From contig CAYGUA010000030.1 in NCBI GenBank assembly GCA_964353015.1, positions 1 to 64,000 on the forward strand: a stretch of 64,000 bases of DNA, in the 5' to 3' direction. Source of the stretch: JAMZMI01 sp964353015. GTDB taxonomy: Bacteria; Bacteroidota; Bacteroidia; Cytophagales; Cyclobacteriaceae. The translations under genes were made by a program, and so were the position numbers. Shown piece by piece: positions 8,931-17,470 of the stretch (within the stretch, counting starts at the first letter, position 1; each line of letters begins with the position of its first letter). A model generated the notes under the pieces. The model searched no databases, had not been told where the DNA came from, and saw only the letters and a list, made by a program, of their open reading frames with translations.

Positions 8931-9755
8931 ATGAAAAATAGGATTACGAAATTATACGTATTTATGATTTTGGGAATATTGCTTTCCTTCATCATTCTGA
9001 TCACAGGTGGTGGTTATTATGGTATGGCGAATTCTAATGAAGCAGCTATTACTTTGGTAATTGCCTCTGCAATTATATTCCTCATATCCATAAATATTCT
9101 CCGTAAAAATTTTCACCAGTACAAAGCAAATATTGCACTTTGGCTACTCATTTTACTCAGTGCTCCATTGACAGCTTTAGGTTCAATGTACCTCATTCAA
9201 AAATCAATTTACAGCATGCGATCAGCCAGATACACGAGTCATGTAAGGAGCACAGATAAGGTTGAGTATCAAAATGCCAAAATGGAACTCAACACCTTTA
9301 TTGAAAATAATATTGATTGGAGTAAAGAAGACTTAGGCATTGAAAGGGACATGTATATCATAGCATTCACAAGGTTGGATACCATTTTCTTCTCACCCAA
9401 TGTTGCTGGTGAAATTGCTGGTTTACTCATACTCCAATATAGCACCAACGACGTTTTTCTTGATTCGCTTCAAGCAAAAGGAGTCTTGAGCAATGAAGAC
9501 GTATTGGATTCTAAAAGGAGAACGAATGAAAACAAATATTTAGGATTCAGATTCGTGTACAATCGAGATCTTGAAAATATGAATTTTTATAGCAACCATA
9601 TGTATGCCTATCCGACTATTGAGGATTGCATCAATGTATTAAGAGAATCAAGCCTATCTGGAGATGATTATTACCATATAAATATCAACAGTGTGAATTT
9701 TTGGGATTACCAGGATAATACGGGAAAGCAAAGGTATTATTCACTATTGTTTTAA
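8931..9755 (+). CDS. Hypothetical membrane protein
   Basis: 274 residues with three hydrophobic segments in the first ~95 (about 9-30, 38-55, 68-90), then a soluble C-terminal domain of ~175 residues with no motif I recognise (NTFIENNIDWSKEDLGIERD; FVYNRDLENMNFYSNHMYAYPTIEDCI). The C-terminal part probably lies in the periplasm or cytoplasm as one globular domain. Isolated gene, with gene-free sequence on both sides. Confidence 0.6.
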   Translation: MKNRITKLYVFMILGILLSFIILITGGGYYGMANSNEAAITLVIASAIIFLISINILRKNFHQYKANIALWLLILLSAPLTALGSMYLIQKSIYSMRSARYTSHVRSTDKVEYQNAKMELNTFIENNIDWSKEDLGIERDMYIIAFTRLDTIFFSPNVAGEIAGLLILQYSTNDVFLDSLQAKGVLSNEDVLDSKRRTNENKYLGFRFVYNRDLENMNFYSNHMYAYPTIEDCINVLRESSLSGDDYYHININSVNFWDYQDNTGKQRYYSLLF

Positions 9756-10350
9756 TATTAAAGATCAGCTTAGTTATGAGATTTTAAACCAATCCCTTTG
9801 CACCGTGTCAATGTATAATTTGATATGTTGAAACAGGATCGATCTTCATCAAATCATTTAATACCAATCAACCCAAACACCCAAACACTCAACCTCCTAA
9901 TCAATATTTGGATGATGTACCAGTAGCATAATCATGCCACCTTAGTGACATGCTTATGTCACTCGAGTATGATGCTTATGTCACTTGAGCATGATGCTTA
10001 TGTCACTCAAGTGAGATGCCTATGCCACTCATGCACTCTTGAGTGAGCCGAATTATATTGGTAATTTGTCCATTATTGTAAGGACCCCTTCAAGCCGGAG
10101 GATTGCTGGATATCAAACCGAAATACCGAAATACCCAAATACCCAACCCCTAAATCCCTAACCTCCTAAACCCCCAACCCCCATTTTGTTGTTTTTATAA
10201 ATTCATTCCGTTACTTTAGAAGGTGTAAATTGAAAATCTGGAAATGCTTTTAAATTATCCGACATTAAACGCTTATAAGTACTTAAAAACGGCTATGATG
10301 TTAATTTTTAGTTTTTTAGCTATTTCAGAAACAAAAACAAATCGATAAAG
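9756..10350. other. Gene-free stretch with tandem repeats and C-rich tracts
   Basis: No supportable gene over ~600 bp. It contains two C-rich tracts (9864-9900 and 10115-10183, sharing AACCTCCTAA) and the 22-bp tandem repeat annotated separately. It ends at the first attC-like element of cassette-like block 1. Confidence 0.6.
9934..10048 (+). repeat. 22-bp tandem repeat
   Basis: The unit begins ATGCTTATGTCACT and recurs at exact 22-nt spacing at 9950, 9972, 9994 and (diverged, ATGCCTATGCCACTC) 10016, with a partial copy before the first. The second half of each unit varies around CTCGAG / TTGAGC / CTCAAG, which is self-complementary in part, so single strands could form stacked hairpins. It has no coding potential. 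Possibly a protein-binding array or a slipped-strand repeat; function unknown. Confidence 0.75.
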
Positions 10351-10399
10351 GCATAAGTCGGATAAAGTGAATAAAAATCACTTTATTCGGTTGTTGTGG
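10351..10399 (+). repeat. attC-like recombination site, short type (left end of cassette-like block 1)
   Basis: 49 bp: R''-like GCATAAG, 5-nt spacer, stem TAAAGTGA, loop ATAAAAA, stem TCACTTTA, 7-nt spacer, R'-like GTTGTGG. The pairing extends outward to 12 bp (10359-10370 with 10378-10389). Component lengths are identical to the 49-bp element at 37143-37191. The right end and flank (10391-10402) are perfectly complementary over 12 nt to 15212-15223 at the far end of the following five-gene segment, as expected for the two ends of one integron cassette. Confidence 0.5.
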
Positions 10400-10476
10400 A
10401 GAACAGGTCCTCGCTGAGCAAATAATTGAAACGCTGTTAACTTGCACCTTTCAGAAGTAAATCCAATTATAGTTTT

Positions 10477-11280
10477 GTGAAAAATATAAACTTAGATATA
10501 CACCATAATGATCGATGGATCATTTATTTCTTAATCCCTTTCGCATCGATTTTGGTAAGCAATATTGGTATCGAAAATTTTTCAACCGAAATACTGAAGC
10601 CCTATTTTTGGCCAAATAATGGTTGGGCTTTGGTTATGGGATTCTCTCAGTATTTTCTTGCCCGGTACATCTATCAAAAGTTAGATTCAATTGTTCCTTA
10701 TTATAAAGCGCTGATAATCCAGCTATCAGTCAGCCTTCCTGTCATAAGTATTTTAGCATGCCTTATGGATTATTTCTATGTGCGAGTACTTTGGGGTTAT
10801 AGCTGGCCTGTCAATTCTGATTTTCTTCTTACAGAACTTCCCATGGTATGGCTCTGGGTGATCATTCTATATCTGATCTTTTTGGTAATGAAAATGAGTT
10901 CTAAAAATGAACCCTCTCATACTGTGAATGCTGATGCACCCTCCTACTTACAAGCCTACGTTGGAAATAAAACCATGAATATCTCGCATGATGCTATTGC
11001 TTATATCTATGTGGAAGATAAAATAGCTTTTTTGAAAACGATGGATGACTATGTTTACAGAATAGACAAAACGTTAAATGAGCTCGAGCTCTCTTTCAAT
11101 CTATTTCACAGAGCCAATAGACAACTTTTAATAAAAAAAGAGGCTGTGGCCGGATTTGAAATCATGCCAACGCGCAAGCTCAAACTAGTTTTAAATCCCC
11201 AACATCAGAAATTACAATTTGTAAGCAAGACAAAAAGTACTGACTTCAAAAAATGGATGAACTCCAACGATAAAAAATAA
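10477..11280 (+). CDS. Membrane-anchored LytTR-family transcriptional regulator
   Basis: 267 residues from a GTG start (no in-frame ATG is near). Four hydrophobic segments fill the first ~140 residues (WIIYFLIPFASILVSNIGI; WALVMGFSQYFLARYIY; LSVSLPVISILACLMDY; MVWLWVIILYLIFLVM). Residues ~155-260 form a LytTR DNA-binding domain (ISHDAIAYIYVEDKIAFLKT, DDYVYRIDKTLNELE, FHRANRQLLIKKEAVAG). Such proteins usually control adjacent genes, here the barrel/serine-hydrolase/peptidase genes downstream on the same strand. It would be the first gene of the inferred 4.9-kb cassette starting at 10393. Confidence 0.87.
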   Translation: MKNINLDIHHNDRWIIYFLIPFASILVSNIGIENFSTEILKPYFWPNNGWALVMGFSQYFLARYIYQKLDSIVPYYKALIIQLSVSLPVISILACLMDYFYVRVLWGYSWPVNSDFLLTELPMVWLWVIILYLIFLVMKMSSKNEPSHTVNADAPSYLQAYVGNKTMNISHDAIAYIYVEDKIAFLKTMDDYVYRIDKTLNELELSFNLFHRANRQLLIKKEAVAGFEIMPTRKLKLVLNPQHQKLQFVSKTKSTDFKKWMNSNDKK

Positions 11281-11444
11281 TCATCTCAATAGACTTGCAA
11301 GTCCGACTCACCATTAAAAACGTCCGCTTTAGTTTTTTCTCTTAGGTGTTTGGAAACCCTCACTGTTATTCTCATGTCATTTGATGGATAGATAAAAAAT
11401 TTGCATCCCTCGTAAGTGATGGGACAAAATTTAAAAATCAAAAA

Positions 11445-12056
11445 ATGAGAAAAATGATACTGGAAATGAGAAAAATGATATTAGCGGCTGTTATAACTTT
11501 ATTTAGTTTTAATAATTGCTTTAGCCAAGAGTCCGAATGGCTGATGAAGGCCAGTTTGCTGAAGGAATCTTTCTTTTATCCATCCGGTATAAACTTTACA
11601 GCACCCATGCATCCAGGGTTTGCAATCGGTATTGAAAAGCAGACTTTTATATCAGATAAATGGACCAAGCATCTTACCGTAGATGTAGGTTTTTATCATC
11701 ACAAGTATTTTCAAAACGGACTATTTCTTTTAGGGGGATATGGCTGGGGCTATAAGCCAATCTCTAAACTACAAGTAACCGGCTCTGTCGCGCTGGGATA
11801 CCTCCACATTTTCCGACCTACAGAAGTGTATGAATTACATAATGGTTCCTATGTGAAAGCTAATAATCTAGGCAAACCAAATGCCATGCTTGGAATAGAT
11901 GTCGGGCTGATCTATGCGATAGATCCTGCGGAAAAATATCTAATCGCCATTGATTACAAGCCATTAGTCAATGGCCCCTTCAATATTGCTTATGGAGCTC
12001 CTATTGTTCCGCTCACTCTAGTGCAAATGGGTGTTAAAATGAAAATTGAGAAATGA
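11445..12056 (+). CDS. Small predicted outer-membrane protein
   Basis: 203 residues with signal peptide MILAAVITLFSFNNCFSQ and alternating beta-strands (KHLTVDVGFYHHKYF, KLQVTGSVALGYLHIF, MLGIDVGLIYAIDP, LTLVQMGVKMKIEK). The start is ambiguous because ATGAGAAAAATGATA occurs twice 21 nt apart (11445 and 11466); the second gives the more normal signal peptide. The stop overlaps the next start by 4 nt (ATGA), so the serine hydrolase is translationally coupled to it. No named family recognised. Confidence 0.65.
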   Translation: MRKMILEMRKMILAAVITLFSFNNCFSQESEWLMKASLLKESFFYPSGINFTAPMHPGFAIGIEKQTFISDKWTKHLTVDVGFYHHKYFQNGLFLLGGYGWGYKPISKLQVTGSVALGYLHIFRPTEVYELHNGSYVKANNLGKPNAMLGIDVGLIYAIDPAEKYLIAIDYKPLVNGPFNIAYGAPIVPLTLVQMGVKMKIEK

Positions 12057-13234
12057 AAAAGTCACTATACCTATTATCTATTCTCCAAATGTTAGTTTGT
12101 TGTCAGACATTGGAAGAGCTCAGCCCTAGTAATTATACATGCGTTATTTCGTTTGCTGATTCGACACTATCACATCCAAAGTCTGCAGAACTGGAAATGA
12201 TCGTCGATCGGTATGTCTCAAGAGGCATTCCGGGCATCAATTTGGCAATCAAGACTCCTGATGGACATGGCTGGTTGTATGCAGCAGGGAAATCTGATAT
12301 TGGCAACAAAGTGGATATGCGTCCATGTCACAGGATGTTTATTGCCAGCGTCACTAAGGTGTTCACAGCTACTTTGGTGTTCAAACTCCATGAGGATGGA
12401 CTTATTGATATTGATGATTTACTTGCAGATCACCTCTCTGGTGAATACATGAACGAAATAAAAAATGCAAAAAGGGTAACTATTCGTCAAATGCTAAATC
12501 ATACAAGTGGATTGTATGATTATCTAGACCCAATTAAGTATGAGTTGCTTAGCATCAATGAACCCTTCCTTTCTATGACCATTGCTGAGAAATTAGCACT
12601 CGCTTATGGGAAAAATCCTACTCATAATCCCGGAGAGACTTACGCTTACAGCAATACAAATTACACTCTACTCGGTTTACTTGTTGAGAAAAAACGAGGG
12701 GCATTTCTTGGGGATCTATTACAGGAACAGATTTTCGATCCATTGGGTCTGGAAAGTGGTTTTTACGGGAGTGTTTTACAACCCATTCCGGCAGGAATGA
12801 CCAAGGGTTATTTCGATTTTGATGGATATGTCAAGGTCGTGGAAAGTGAGTTTTATTACAACATTGACCTAGCTACTGGAGACGGGGGAGTTGCCATAAC
12901 GATGAGAGATCTTGCTCACTTTTTAGAAAGTCTTCATAAAGGAAGTCTTCTCAATGACACATCCATGGCAGAAATGAAAGAATCCTTCGAGCTGCCTGAA
13001 GACTGGAAAAGCTTTTACCATGAACGCAATGGCCAGGGGTTTGAAATATATGAAACGCCATACGGAACAGGTTACGGACACCTCGGCTCCATAAGGGGTT
13101 TTCTTACGGTAGCATGGTACTTTCCCAAACAAGATGCGACACTGATATACTCCATCAATGGCTCCTCTTCTTGGATCAGTAAGCTAAGAGAAGAACTTGC
13201 GGATGAGCTGCTCAATAAAATTTTCACAAACTAA
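12053..13234 (+). CDS. Serine hydrolase of the beta-lactamase/D-Ala-D-Ala carboxypeptidase (class C-like) family
   Basis: 393 residues with a lipoprotein-type signal (LQMLVCC) and all three active-site motifs: SxxK at Ser99-Lys102 (ASVTKVF), YxN at Tyr199-Asn201 (YAYSNTNY) and HxG at His343-Gly345 (GYGHLGS). NHTSGL is also family-typical. It acts in the periplasm or at the cell surface on D-amino-acid peptides, esters or peptidoglycan fragments; the true substrate cannot be told. Overlaps the preceding gene by 4 nt and lies 16 nt before the next barrel gene, so it belongs to a compact operon with the S41 peptidase. Confidence 0.9.
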   Translation: MKKSLYLLSILQMLVCCQTLEELSPSNYTCVISFADSTLSHPKSAELEMIVDRYVSRGIPGINLAIKTPDGHGWLYAAGKSDIGNKVDMRPCHRMFIASVTKVFTATLVFKLHEDGLIDIDDLLADHLSGEYMNEIKNAKRVTIRQMLNHTSGLYDYLDPIKYELLSINEPFLSMTIAEKLALAYGKNPTHNPGETYAYSNTNYTLLGLLVEKKRGAFLGDLLQEQIFDPLGLESGFYGSVLQPIPAGMTKGYFDFDGYVKVVESEFYYNIDLATGDGGVAITMRDLAHFLESLHKGSLLNDTSMAEMKESFELPEDWKSFYHERNGQGFEIYETPYGTGYGHLGSIRGFLTVAWYFPKQDATLIYSINGSSSWISKLREELADELLNKIFTN

Positions 13235-13249
13235 TAGAACATTCAAACT

Positions 13250-14077
13250 ATGTATAAAATACACCTTATCTCTTTTTCCTTATTGCTTACGGCATTCATG
13301 TCTACTGCTCAGAAAGAAATCACTCAAAATCAGTGGAATTTTAAATTGGGCTATGAAAATACCCGAATACTTGATAGACAAAACTCTCCTCTTGTATACT
13401 CGGCTCATTCTGCCACACTGGGAACAGGCTTTTCACGAACCAAAAGCAAGTCCGTCTGGGGGTTGTCATTGGCAACAGCCATTGGCAGTAGCCAGGCAAA
13501 GCGATTTGGCCAGCGAACTGCTACTTTTAAAGATCCATATGATATCTATGGAGTGCGAGAAACCTACGTTATAGAAGGGAACCCTTCTCTTTCCTATGTG
13601 CATCTCAATATGACCTACACATACCTTCGAAAGCTGACGATAGGTCAAAAGGATTTCCGAATAGGAGCCGACTTGGGAAATGATTTTTTTATGAGCGGCA
13701 TAGGTCTCGACACATGGTTTTTCAATAACCTTTCTCTGTCGCCAGTAATATCTACCCAATTTAAATTGAGCGATGCGGCACGTGTTCCTGTCACTATCAC
13801 ATTTCCTCTTTTATCATATGTCGTAAGAGAACCCTTTGCAAAAGACCCAAGCATTCCTTTGGATAACTACATTGAAGCGAATATAAAAACTGGTGCTTCT
13901 GTGGCGACTCTGGATACATTCCAGAAAATGGAATTTACAGTAGGCTACCGTCGAGACTGGAAGTCAAACTGGGATATAGGATTGGACTACACTTTCTATT
14001 GGTATCATTATCAGCACCCTGATCACTTGAGAGCCTATAGCAACCAGTTATCCATCGTTCTTTCCAAAAACAAATAG
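13250..14077 (+). CDS. Predicted outer-membrane beta-barrel protein
   Basis: 275 residues with signal peptide ending FMSTAQ and clear amphipathic strands (WNFKLGYENTRIL, SATLGTGFSRTKS, VWGLSLATAIGSS, LSPVISTQFKLSD, MEFTVGYRRDWKSNWDIGLDYTFYW with terminal strand SNQLSIVLSKNK). Probably a closed barrel. No named family. It is sandwiched between the serine hydrolase (16 nt upstream) and the S41 peptidase (26 nt downstream), suggesting one surface system. Confidence 0.68.
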   Translation: MYKIHLISFSLLLTAFMSTAQKEITQNQWNFKLGYENTRILDRQNSPLVYSAHSATLGTGFSRTKSKSVWGLSLATAIGSSQAKRFGQRTATFKDPYDIYGVRETYVIEGNPSLSYVHLNMTYTYLRKLTIGQKDFRIGADLGNDFFMSGIGLDTWFFNNLSLSPVISTQFKLSDAARVPVTITFPLLSYVVREPFAKDPSIPLDNYIEANIKTGASVATLDTFQKMEFTVGYRRDWKSNWDIGLDYTFYWYHYQHPDHLRAYSNQLSIVLSKNK

Positions 14078-14102
14078 TTCAAAAACTCAAACTCGTACTC
14101 AA

Positions 14103-15137
14103 ATGAAAAATCTTTTATTAATCATATCCTTCTCACTTATTCTTATTGCCTGCGATGACCTATTACTTGGTGAAGAAGCAGCGAACACACCAGAAAGTAA
14201 TTTCGTATCCCTCTGGTCTGAATTTGATAGACATTACGGACAGTTTCCCATTCGAGAAATAGACTGGGACAGTGTTTATACTTCAGGTATTAGTCGTGCC
14301 CAATCTATTACTAGCAATGCAGAATTGTACGAACTCTTAGTGGAGACTATATCTCCGCTGAACGATGGTCATGTGGCACTAATACCAATAGGAACAACCT
14401 TTAAGAATTTTCGTGGAGGACCTTTGGGTAAACTTGACTCCATTGTCGACTTTGAGTTGGATGTGGTGAAGTCCAATTACCTTATGCAAACGAAGGAAAC
14501 AGGAGACTTCTTCACCTACGGTTTTCTGTCAGATCAGGTCGGATATATTTACATCGAAGGATTTGCGGATCTTGCCAAATTCTTTGAAGACCCAATGAAT
14601 GAAATGATCTCGTACTTTGCTGATGCTGAAGCACTCATAATAGATGTCAGAGGCGGCTATGGAGGAGAGGATGTTGCAGGACAATACATAGCGGGCTATT
14701 TCATGGACGTGAAAAAACCATATATGATCACAAAAGTAAAGGCTGGACCAGCTCACGATGATTTCACTGATCCTGTGACATGGAATGTGCAACCAGAAGG
14801 CAAGAAACAGTTTTTGAAACCAGTAGTTGTCCTGACTCATCGTTACACGATTAGTGCAAGAGAAACATTTTGTCTTGCTATGAAAATGTCTCCTAATGTT
14901 ACATTTATAGGAGATACTACAGCGGGTGCTTTCTCTAACCAAATCAATCGGGAATTGCCTAATGGTTGGGGATATTCGCTGAGTATAGGAGATTGGCGGG
15001 ATGCTAATAATGTGAGCCATGAAGGTGTGGGACTTGTTCCAGATATTTTGATTCAAAACACCCGACAAGAATTACTCGATGGAGAAGACCGTGTGCTGGA
15101 TGAGGCGTTATCCTTTTTATCCAACAAAATCAATTGA
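14103..15137 (+). CDS. S41-family (tail-specific/C-terminal-processing) peptidase lipoprotein
   Basis: 344 residues with a lipobox (LILIAC, Cys17). Family motifs are LNDGHVALIP (about 86-95), the LIIDVRGGYGGED core (179-190) and the catalytic region HRYTISARETFC with nucleophile Ser251, followed by GDTTAGAFSN. No PDZ domain is evident, giving a compact form seen in many Bacteroidota S41 lipoproteins. It probably processes peptides at the cell envelope. Last gene of the 10.5-15.1 kb set; an attC-like site begins 77 nt downstream. Confidence 0.88.
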   Translation: MKNLLLIISFSLILIACDDLLLGEEAANTPESNFVSLWSEFDRHYGQFPIREIDWDSVYTSGISRAQSITSNAELYELLVETISPLNDGHVALIPIGTTFKNFRGGPLGKLDSIVDFELDVVKSNYLMQTKETGDFFTYGFLSDQVGYIYIEGFADLAKFFEDPMNEMISYFADAEALIIDVRGGYGGEDVAGQYIAGYFMDVKKPYMITKVKAGPAHDDFTDPVTWNVQPEGKKQFLKPVVVLTHRYTISARETFCLAMKMSPNVTFIGDTTAGAFSNQINRELPNGWGYSLSIGDWRDANNVSHEGVGLVPDILIQNTRQELLDGEDRVLDEALSFLSNKIN

Positions 15138-15214
15138 TCAATTTCAATTTTTGACAAAAATTATCGCGGTGTAAGACATTGGTAGTAAGTTCAATTTTGG
15201 TATGAAGAAACTCT

Positions 15215-15331
15215 CCACAACAAACACTATCATCCATAAGCTAACTGAGCTATTTGCAAAGGCTTGTGTCATGAGATACTTTAGTAGAAATTTGAAAAGT
15301 TCAGCTTACGGATGATAGTTGGACGTTGAGC
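15215..15331 (+). repeat. attC-like recombination site A (117 bp)
   Basis: R'' CCACAAC (15215-15221), stem ACTATCATCCATAAGCT (15226-15242) pairing with AGCTTACGGATGATAGT (15303-15319) with one mismatch, then TGGAC and R' GTTGAGC (15325-15331, a full match to GTTRRRY). The loop contains TTTGCAAAGGC, shared with sites at 15942 and 41668. The R'' side matches in complement the 5' end of the segment starting at 10393. The R' side starts the next cassette, whose gene begins 24 nt later. Confidence 0.7.
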
Positions 15332-15354
15332 GCAATTGGTGCAACTTGAAAATC

Positions 15355-15957
15355 ATGAGATACTTTATCCAAATAGCCTTCTTCTTTACTGTTTTAGAAA
15401 CTCTTATAACGTCAAGTGTAAACGCACAAGAATTGCCAATTATTAAGAAGGCATATCCCTTTAACGACTCAACATCATGGGTGGAAATCAAAACCTTCAA
15501 GTATTTATCATATGATGACCTTCCTAACGTTGAAATATCTGTTGTTAACGATCGTAGTAGAACTGTTATTGACTCAGTAATTTCAATGTTTTCAACAGTT
15601 CATTTACTTGACATGAACTCAGATGGAATAAGAGATTTGCTCGTATCATACACCTCAGGAGCAAGAACAAACATTACCTACCACCTATACCTCGTAAAAT
15701 TTCCTAACACCTTAACTAAGACACAGAACTTTGAGGACATAGTCAATCCCAAACTAGACAGAAATTTTAACGTGATAACAGAACTTCGGCTAACATCACA
15801 AAATTGCTATCATTTTCATAGGTTAGTGAACGAACAAATTGTCTCTTTGGACACCTCTTTCTGCGAATATCCTGACAGCACACTTTGGACAGCCAACACC
15901 CTCGAACAAATGAACTCACTCTTAAACGAAAAAGAAAAAGCGCTCAACATTCGCTAA
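15355..15957 (+). CDS. Secreted hypothetical protein carried in an attC-bounded cassette
   Basis: 200 residues from ATG 15355 (an upstream in-frame start at 15319 lies inside the attC-like site and is rejected). Signal peptide MRYFIQIAFFFTVLETLITSSVNAQ. The mature part has a calcium-loop-like LDMNSDGIRDLLVSYTSG motif, also seen as VDINNDGLRDIFYSGPTGG in the cassette gene at 37201, so the two may belong to one loosely related secreted group. The stop lies just 3' of R'' of the next site, as in many cassettes. Function unknown. Confidence 0.65.
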   Translation: MRYFIQIAFFFTVLETLITSSVNAQELPIIKKAYPFNDSTSWVEIKTFKYLSYDDLPNVEISVVNDRSRTVIDSVISMFSTVHLLDMNSDGIRDLLVSYTSGARTNITYHLYLVKFPNTLTKTQNFEDIVNPKLDRNFNVITELRLTSQNCYHFHRLVNEQIVSLDTSFCEYPDSTLWTANTLEQMNSLLNEKEKALNIR

Positions 15958-16058
15958 AAATCCATAGGCTTATGAGCTACTTGCAAAGGCAATTTGAATC
16001 AAATACTTTTATAGATATTTGAAAAGTCCAGCTTACGGATGATAGCTGGTCGTTGTAG
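15942..16058 (+). repeat. attC-like recombination site B (117 bp)
   Basis: R'' GCTCAAC (15942-15948, full RYYYAAC match), spacer ATTC, left stem GCTAAAAATCCATAGGCT pairing imperfectly with AGCTTACGGATGATAGC, then TGGTC and R'-like GTTGTAG (16052-16058). The loop shares GAGCTACTTGCAAAGGC with other sites. GCGCTCAAC (15940-15948) is a perfect 9-nt complement of GTTGAGCGC (15325-15333) at the start of the same cassette. Confidence 0.75.
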
Positions 16059-16079
16059 GTAATTATTCCTCCGAAATAC

Positions 16080-17147
16080 ATGAGAATACTAACTGTCTTT
16101 TTGGCCTTCATCTTCTTTGTCCCTTTTGCGAACGGGCAGAAACTGAAGAACTTTGATGCCATTGAACTGAATACCAAATTCACACTCGAATTGTCAACTG
16201 ATGCTTCTGGTAATATTTCTTACAACATTGTGTCAACTGAGTCATTCGCAGATGAATTAGAAATGAGTTCAGTAGGCAGTTTACTTGATGGGGACCTTGA
16301 GAAAAATCAGATCCAAGGAATTTTTGCAGTTGGAACATTTGGGAACAGGAAAAGCATTCTATTGGTAATGAAAAACGGCCTTGATAAACACCTTCAGTAT
16401 GAACTATTTATTGATATCAAGGGAAGAGGAAAACACAAAAAAACTTCAACTCATCCGCTAATGCCGGGTATTCCATCAACCGAAATATGGCCATATAATA
16501 TCTATTCACTGAAAATTGCTTCCTTTCAAGAAATTGAAATCGAACCAGTAAAGATTCCTGAACCAAAAATTGACTCAACATGTCTCCTGAATTCAGCGCT
16601 TATAGTTGAAAATGGGGAACTTCTTTTTAGACAACATTTAAATAAGGTGAACGCAGGGTTGATAAGCTTAGAACCTTTAAATCTTGAATCCATGCTCACA
16701 TTTGAAGATTCGATCAACTCAGAAGACGTTTCACTTGGTCATTATTATTCTTTGGGAGAAGGGATATATCCATATTTCAAGAACTACACTTTTGGTAATC
16801 CATTACAGTATCGAAGAGTTGAATGTCCATATTTCGACGGCTATTCAAGTTACTTCTATACGAAGAATGAAAAGAACCTTAAAGTTGCCGGCTACAATTG
16901 GGGTGAATTTAAGTCTGGTGATTGGTCTAACAGGATAGATCGATCAGAACTTAGACGGGCATTCGAACAAAAATATGAATCAATAAAATTAATAGTAACA
17001 GAAGTTTTAGGAGAACCACTACAATTGACCGAAGAACCTAATTCTGGAAGAATTGACACCAAATGGAAAAGTTCTGATGGAATTAATGCTTATCTCTTCA
17101 TGTTTGGCAATTACAACGAAATAAGGCTTTATGTGTATAGGGACTAA
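16080..17147 (+). CDS. Secreted hypothetical protein in an attC-bounded cassette
   Basis: 355 residues with signal peptide MRILTVFLAFIFFVPFANGQ. The mature protein has an N-terminal region (NFDAIELNTKFTLELSTD) and a C-terminal region with several aromatic motifs (YYSLGEGIYPYFKNYTFG; YFDGYSSYFYTKNEKNL; KLIVTEVLGEPLQL; NAYLFMFGNYNEIRLYVYRD). I recognise no family. ATG is 28 nt from the R' of site B and no other gene shares the cassette. Lone secreted proteins of unknown function are typical integron-cassette cargo. Confidence 0.62.
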   Translation: MRILTVFLAFIFFVPFANGQKLKNFDAIELNTKFTLELSTDASGNISYNIVSTESFADELEMSSVGSLLDGDLEKNQIQGIFAVGTFGNRKSILLVMKNGLDKHLQYELFIDIKGRGKHKKTSTHPLMPGIPSTEIWPYNIYSLKIASFQEIEIEPVKIPEPKIDSTCLLNSALIVENGELLFRQHLNKVNAGLISLEPLNLESMLTFEDSINSEDVSLGHYYSLGEGIYPYFKNYTFGNPLQYRRVECPYFDGYSSYFYTKNEKNLKVAGYNWGEFKSGDWSNRIDRSELRRAFEQKYESIKLIVTEVLGEPLQLTEEPNSGRIDTKWKSSDGINAYLFMFGNYNEIRLYVYRD

Positions 17148-17155
17148 TAAACTAT

Positions 17156-17316
17156 CTAAAACAATTGCTATGAACGAATGAGGGTTTATCGGTCAGGACA
17201 TTTCAGTGGGGATTGGAAAGTCGCCACAAGTTTTAAATTTAAATTATGGCGTAGCTTTGAGGAGCTTGAGAGATTAGTGCTTTCTAATCCCCACTCATCA
17301 TAGCTGGCCGTAGCAT
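17156..17316 (+). repeat. Diverged attC-like site
   Basis: R''-like CTAAAAC (17156-17162), spacer AATT, GCTATG pairing with CATAGC, and a strong inner stem GTGGGGATTGGAAAG (17206-17220) with CTTTCTAATCCCCAC (17280-17294), then TGGCC and R'-like GTAGCAT (17310-17316). The R'' side matches the complement of its own cassette start (GTTGTAG, 16052) at 6 of 7 core bases. At 161 bp it is longer than the others and lacks the shared loop, so it is less certain. Confidence 0.45.
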
Positions 17317-17348
17317 AGCATTGTGCTCCATCTAGCTATCTAAATCAT

Positions 17349-17414
17349 ATGAGGATAATTCTTACATTTTTACTTCTACATCTTCAAATCCAACAATCCA
17401 TGAGGAAGAACTGA
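17349..17414 (+). pseudogene. Short remnant of a signal-peptide-encoding cassette gene
   Basis: A 21-codon open frame, MRIILTFLLLHLQIQQSMRK then N and stop, starts 33 nt after an R'-like GTAGCAT, the position where other cassettes start a secreted protein with a very similar beginning (MRILTVFLAF at 16080). Sequence to 17460 has no continuation, so this looks like the stump of a deleted cassette gene. Confidence 0.35.
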
Positions 17415-17470
17415 GATTGGAATAAACTTCCACATAGAACACATATTAACGGAAATTCGTAAATTTGATC

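Noticed and set aside
9934..10048. Regularly spaced repeats that could be a CRISPR array
   Set aside because: The 22-nt units are contiguous with no 30-40 nt unique spacers, and no cas genes are present.
14529..15068. Minus-strand 179-codon ORF
   Set aside because: Antisense to the S41 peptidase gene, which has all its motifs; no recognisable protein.
17156..17316. Treating the GTGGGGATT hairpin as a simple terminator
   Set aside because: The loop is about 60 nt and no T-run follows; the flanks resemble attC cores instead, so it was listed as a diverged attC-like site at low confidence.
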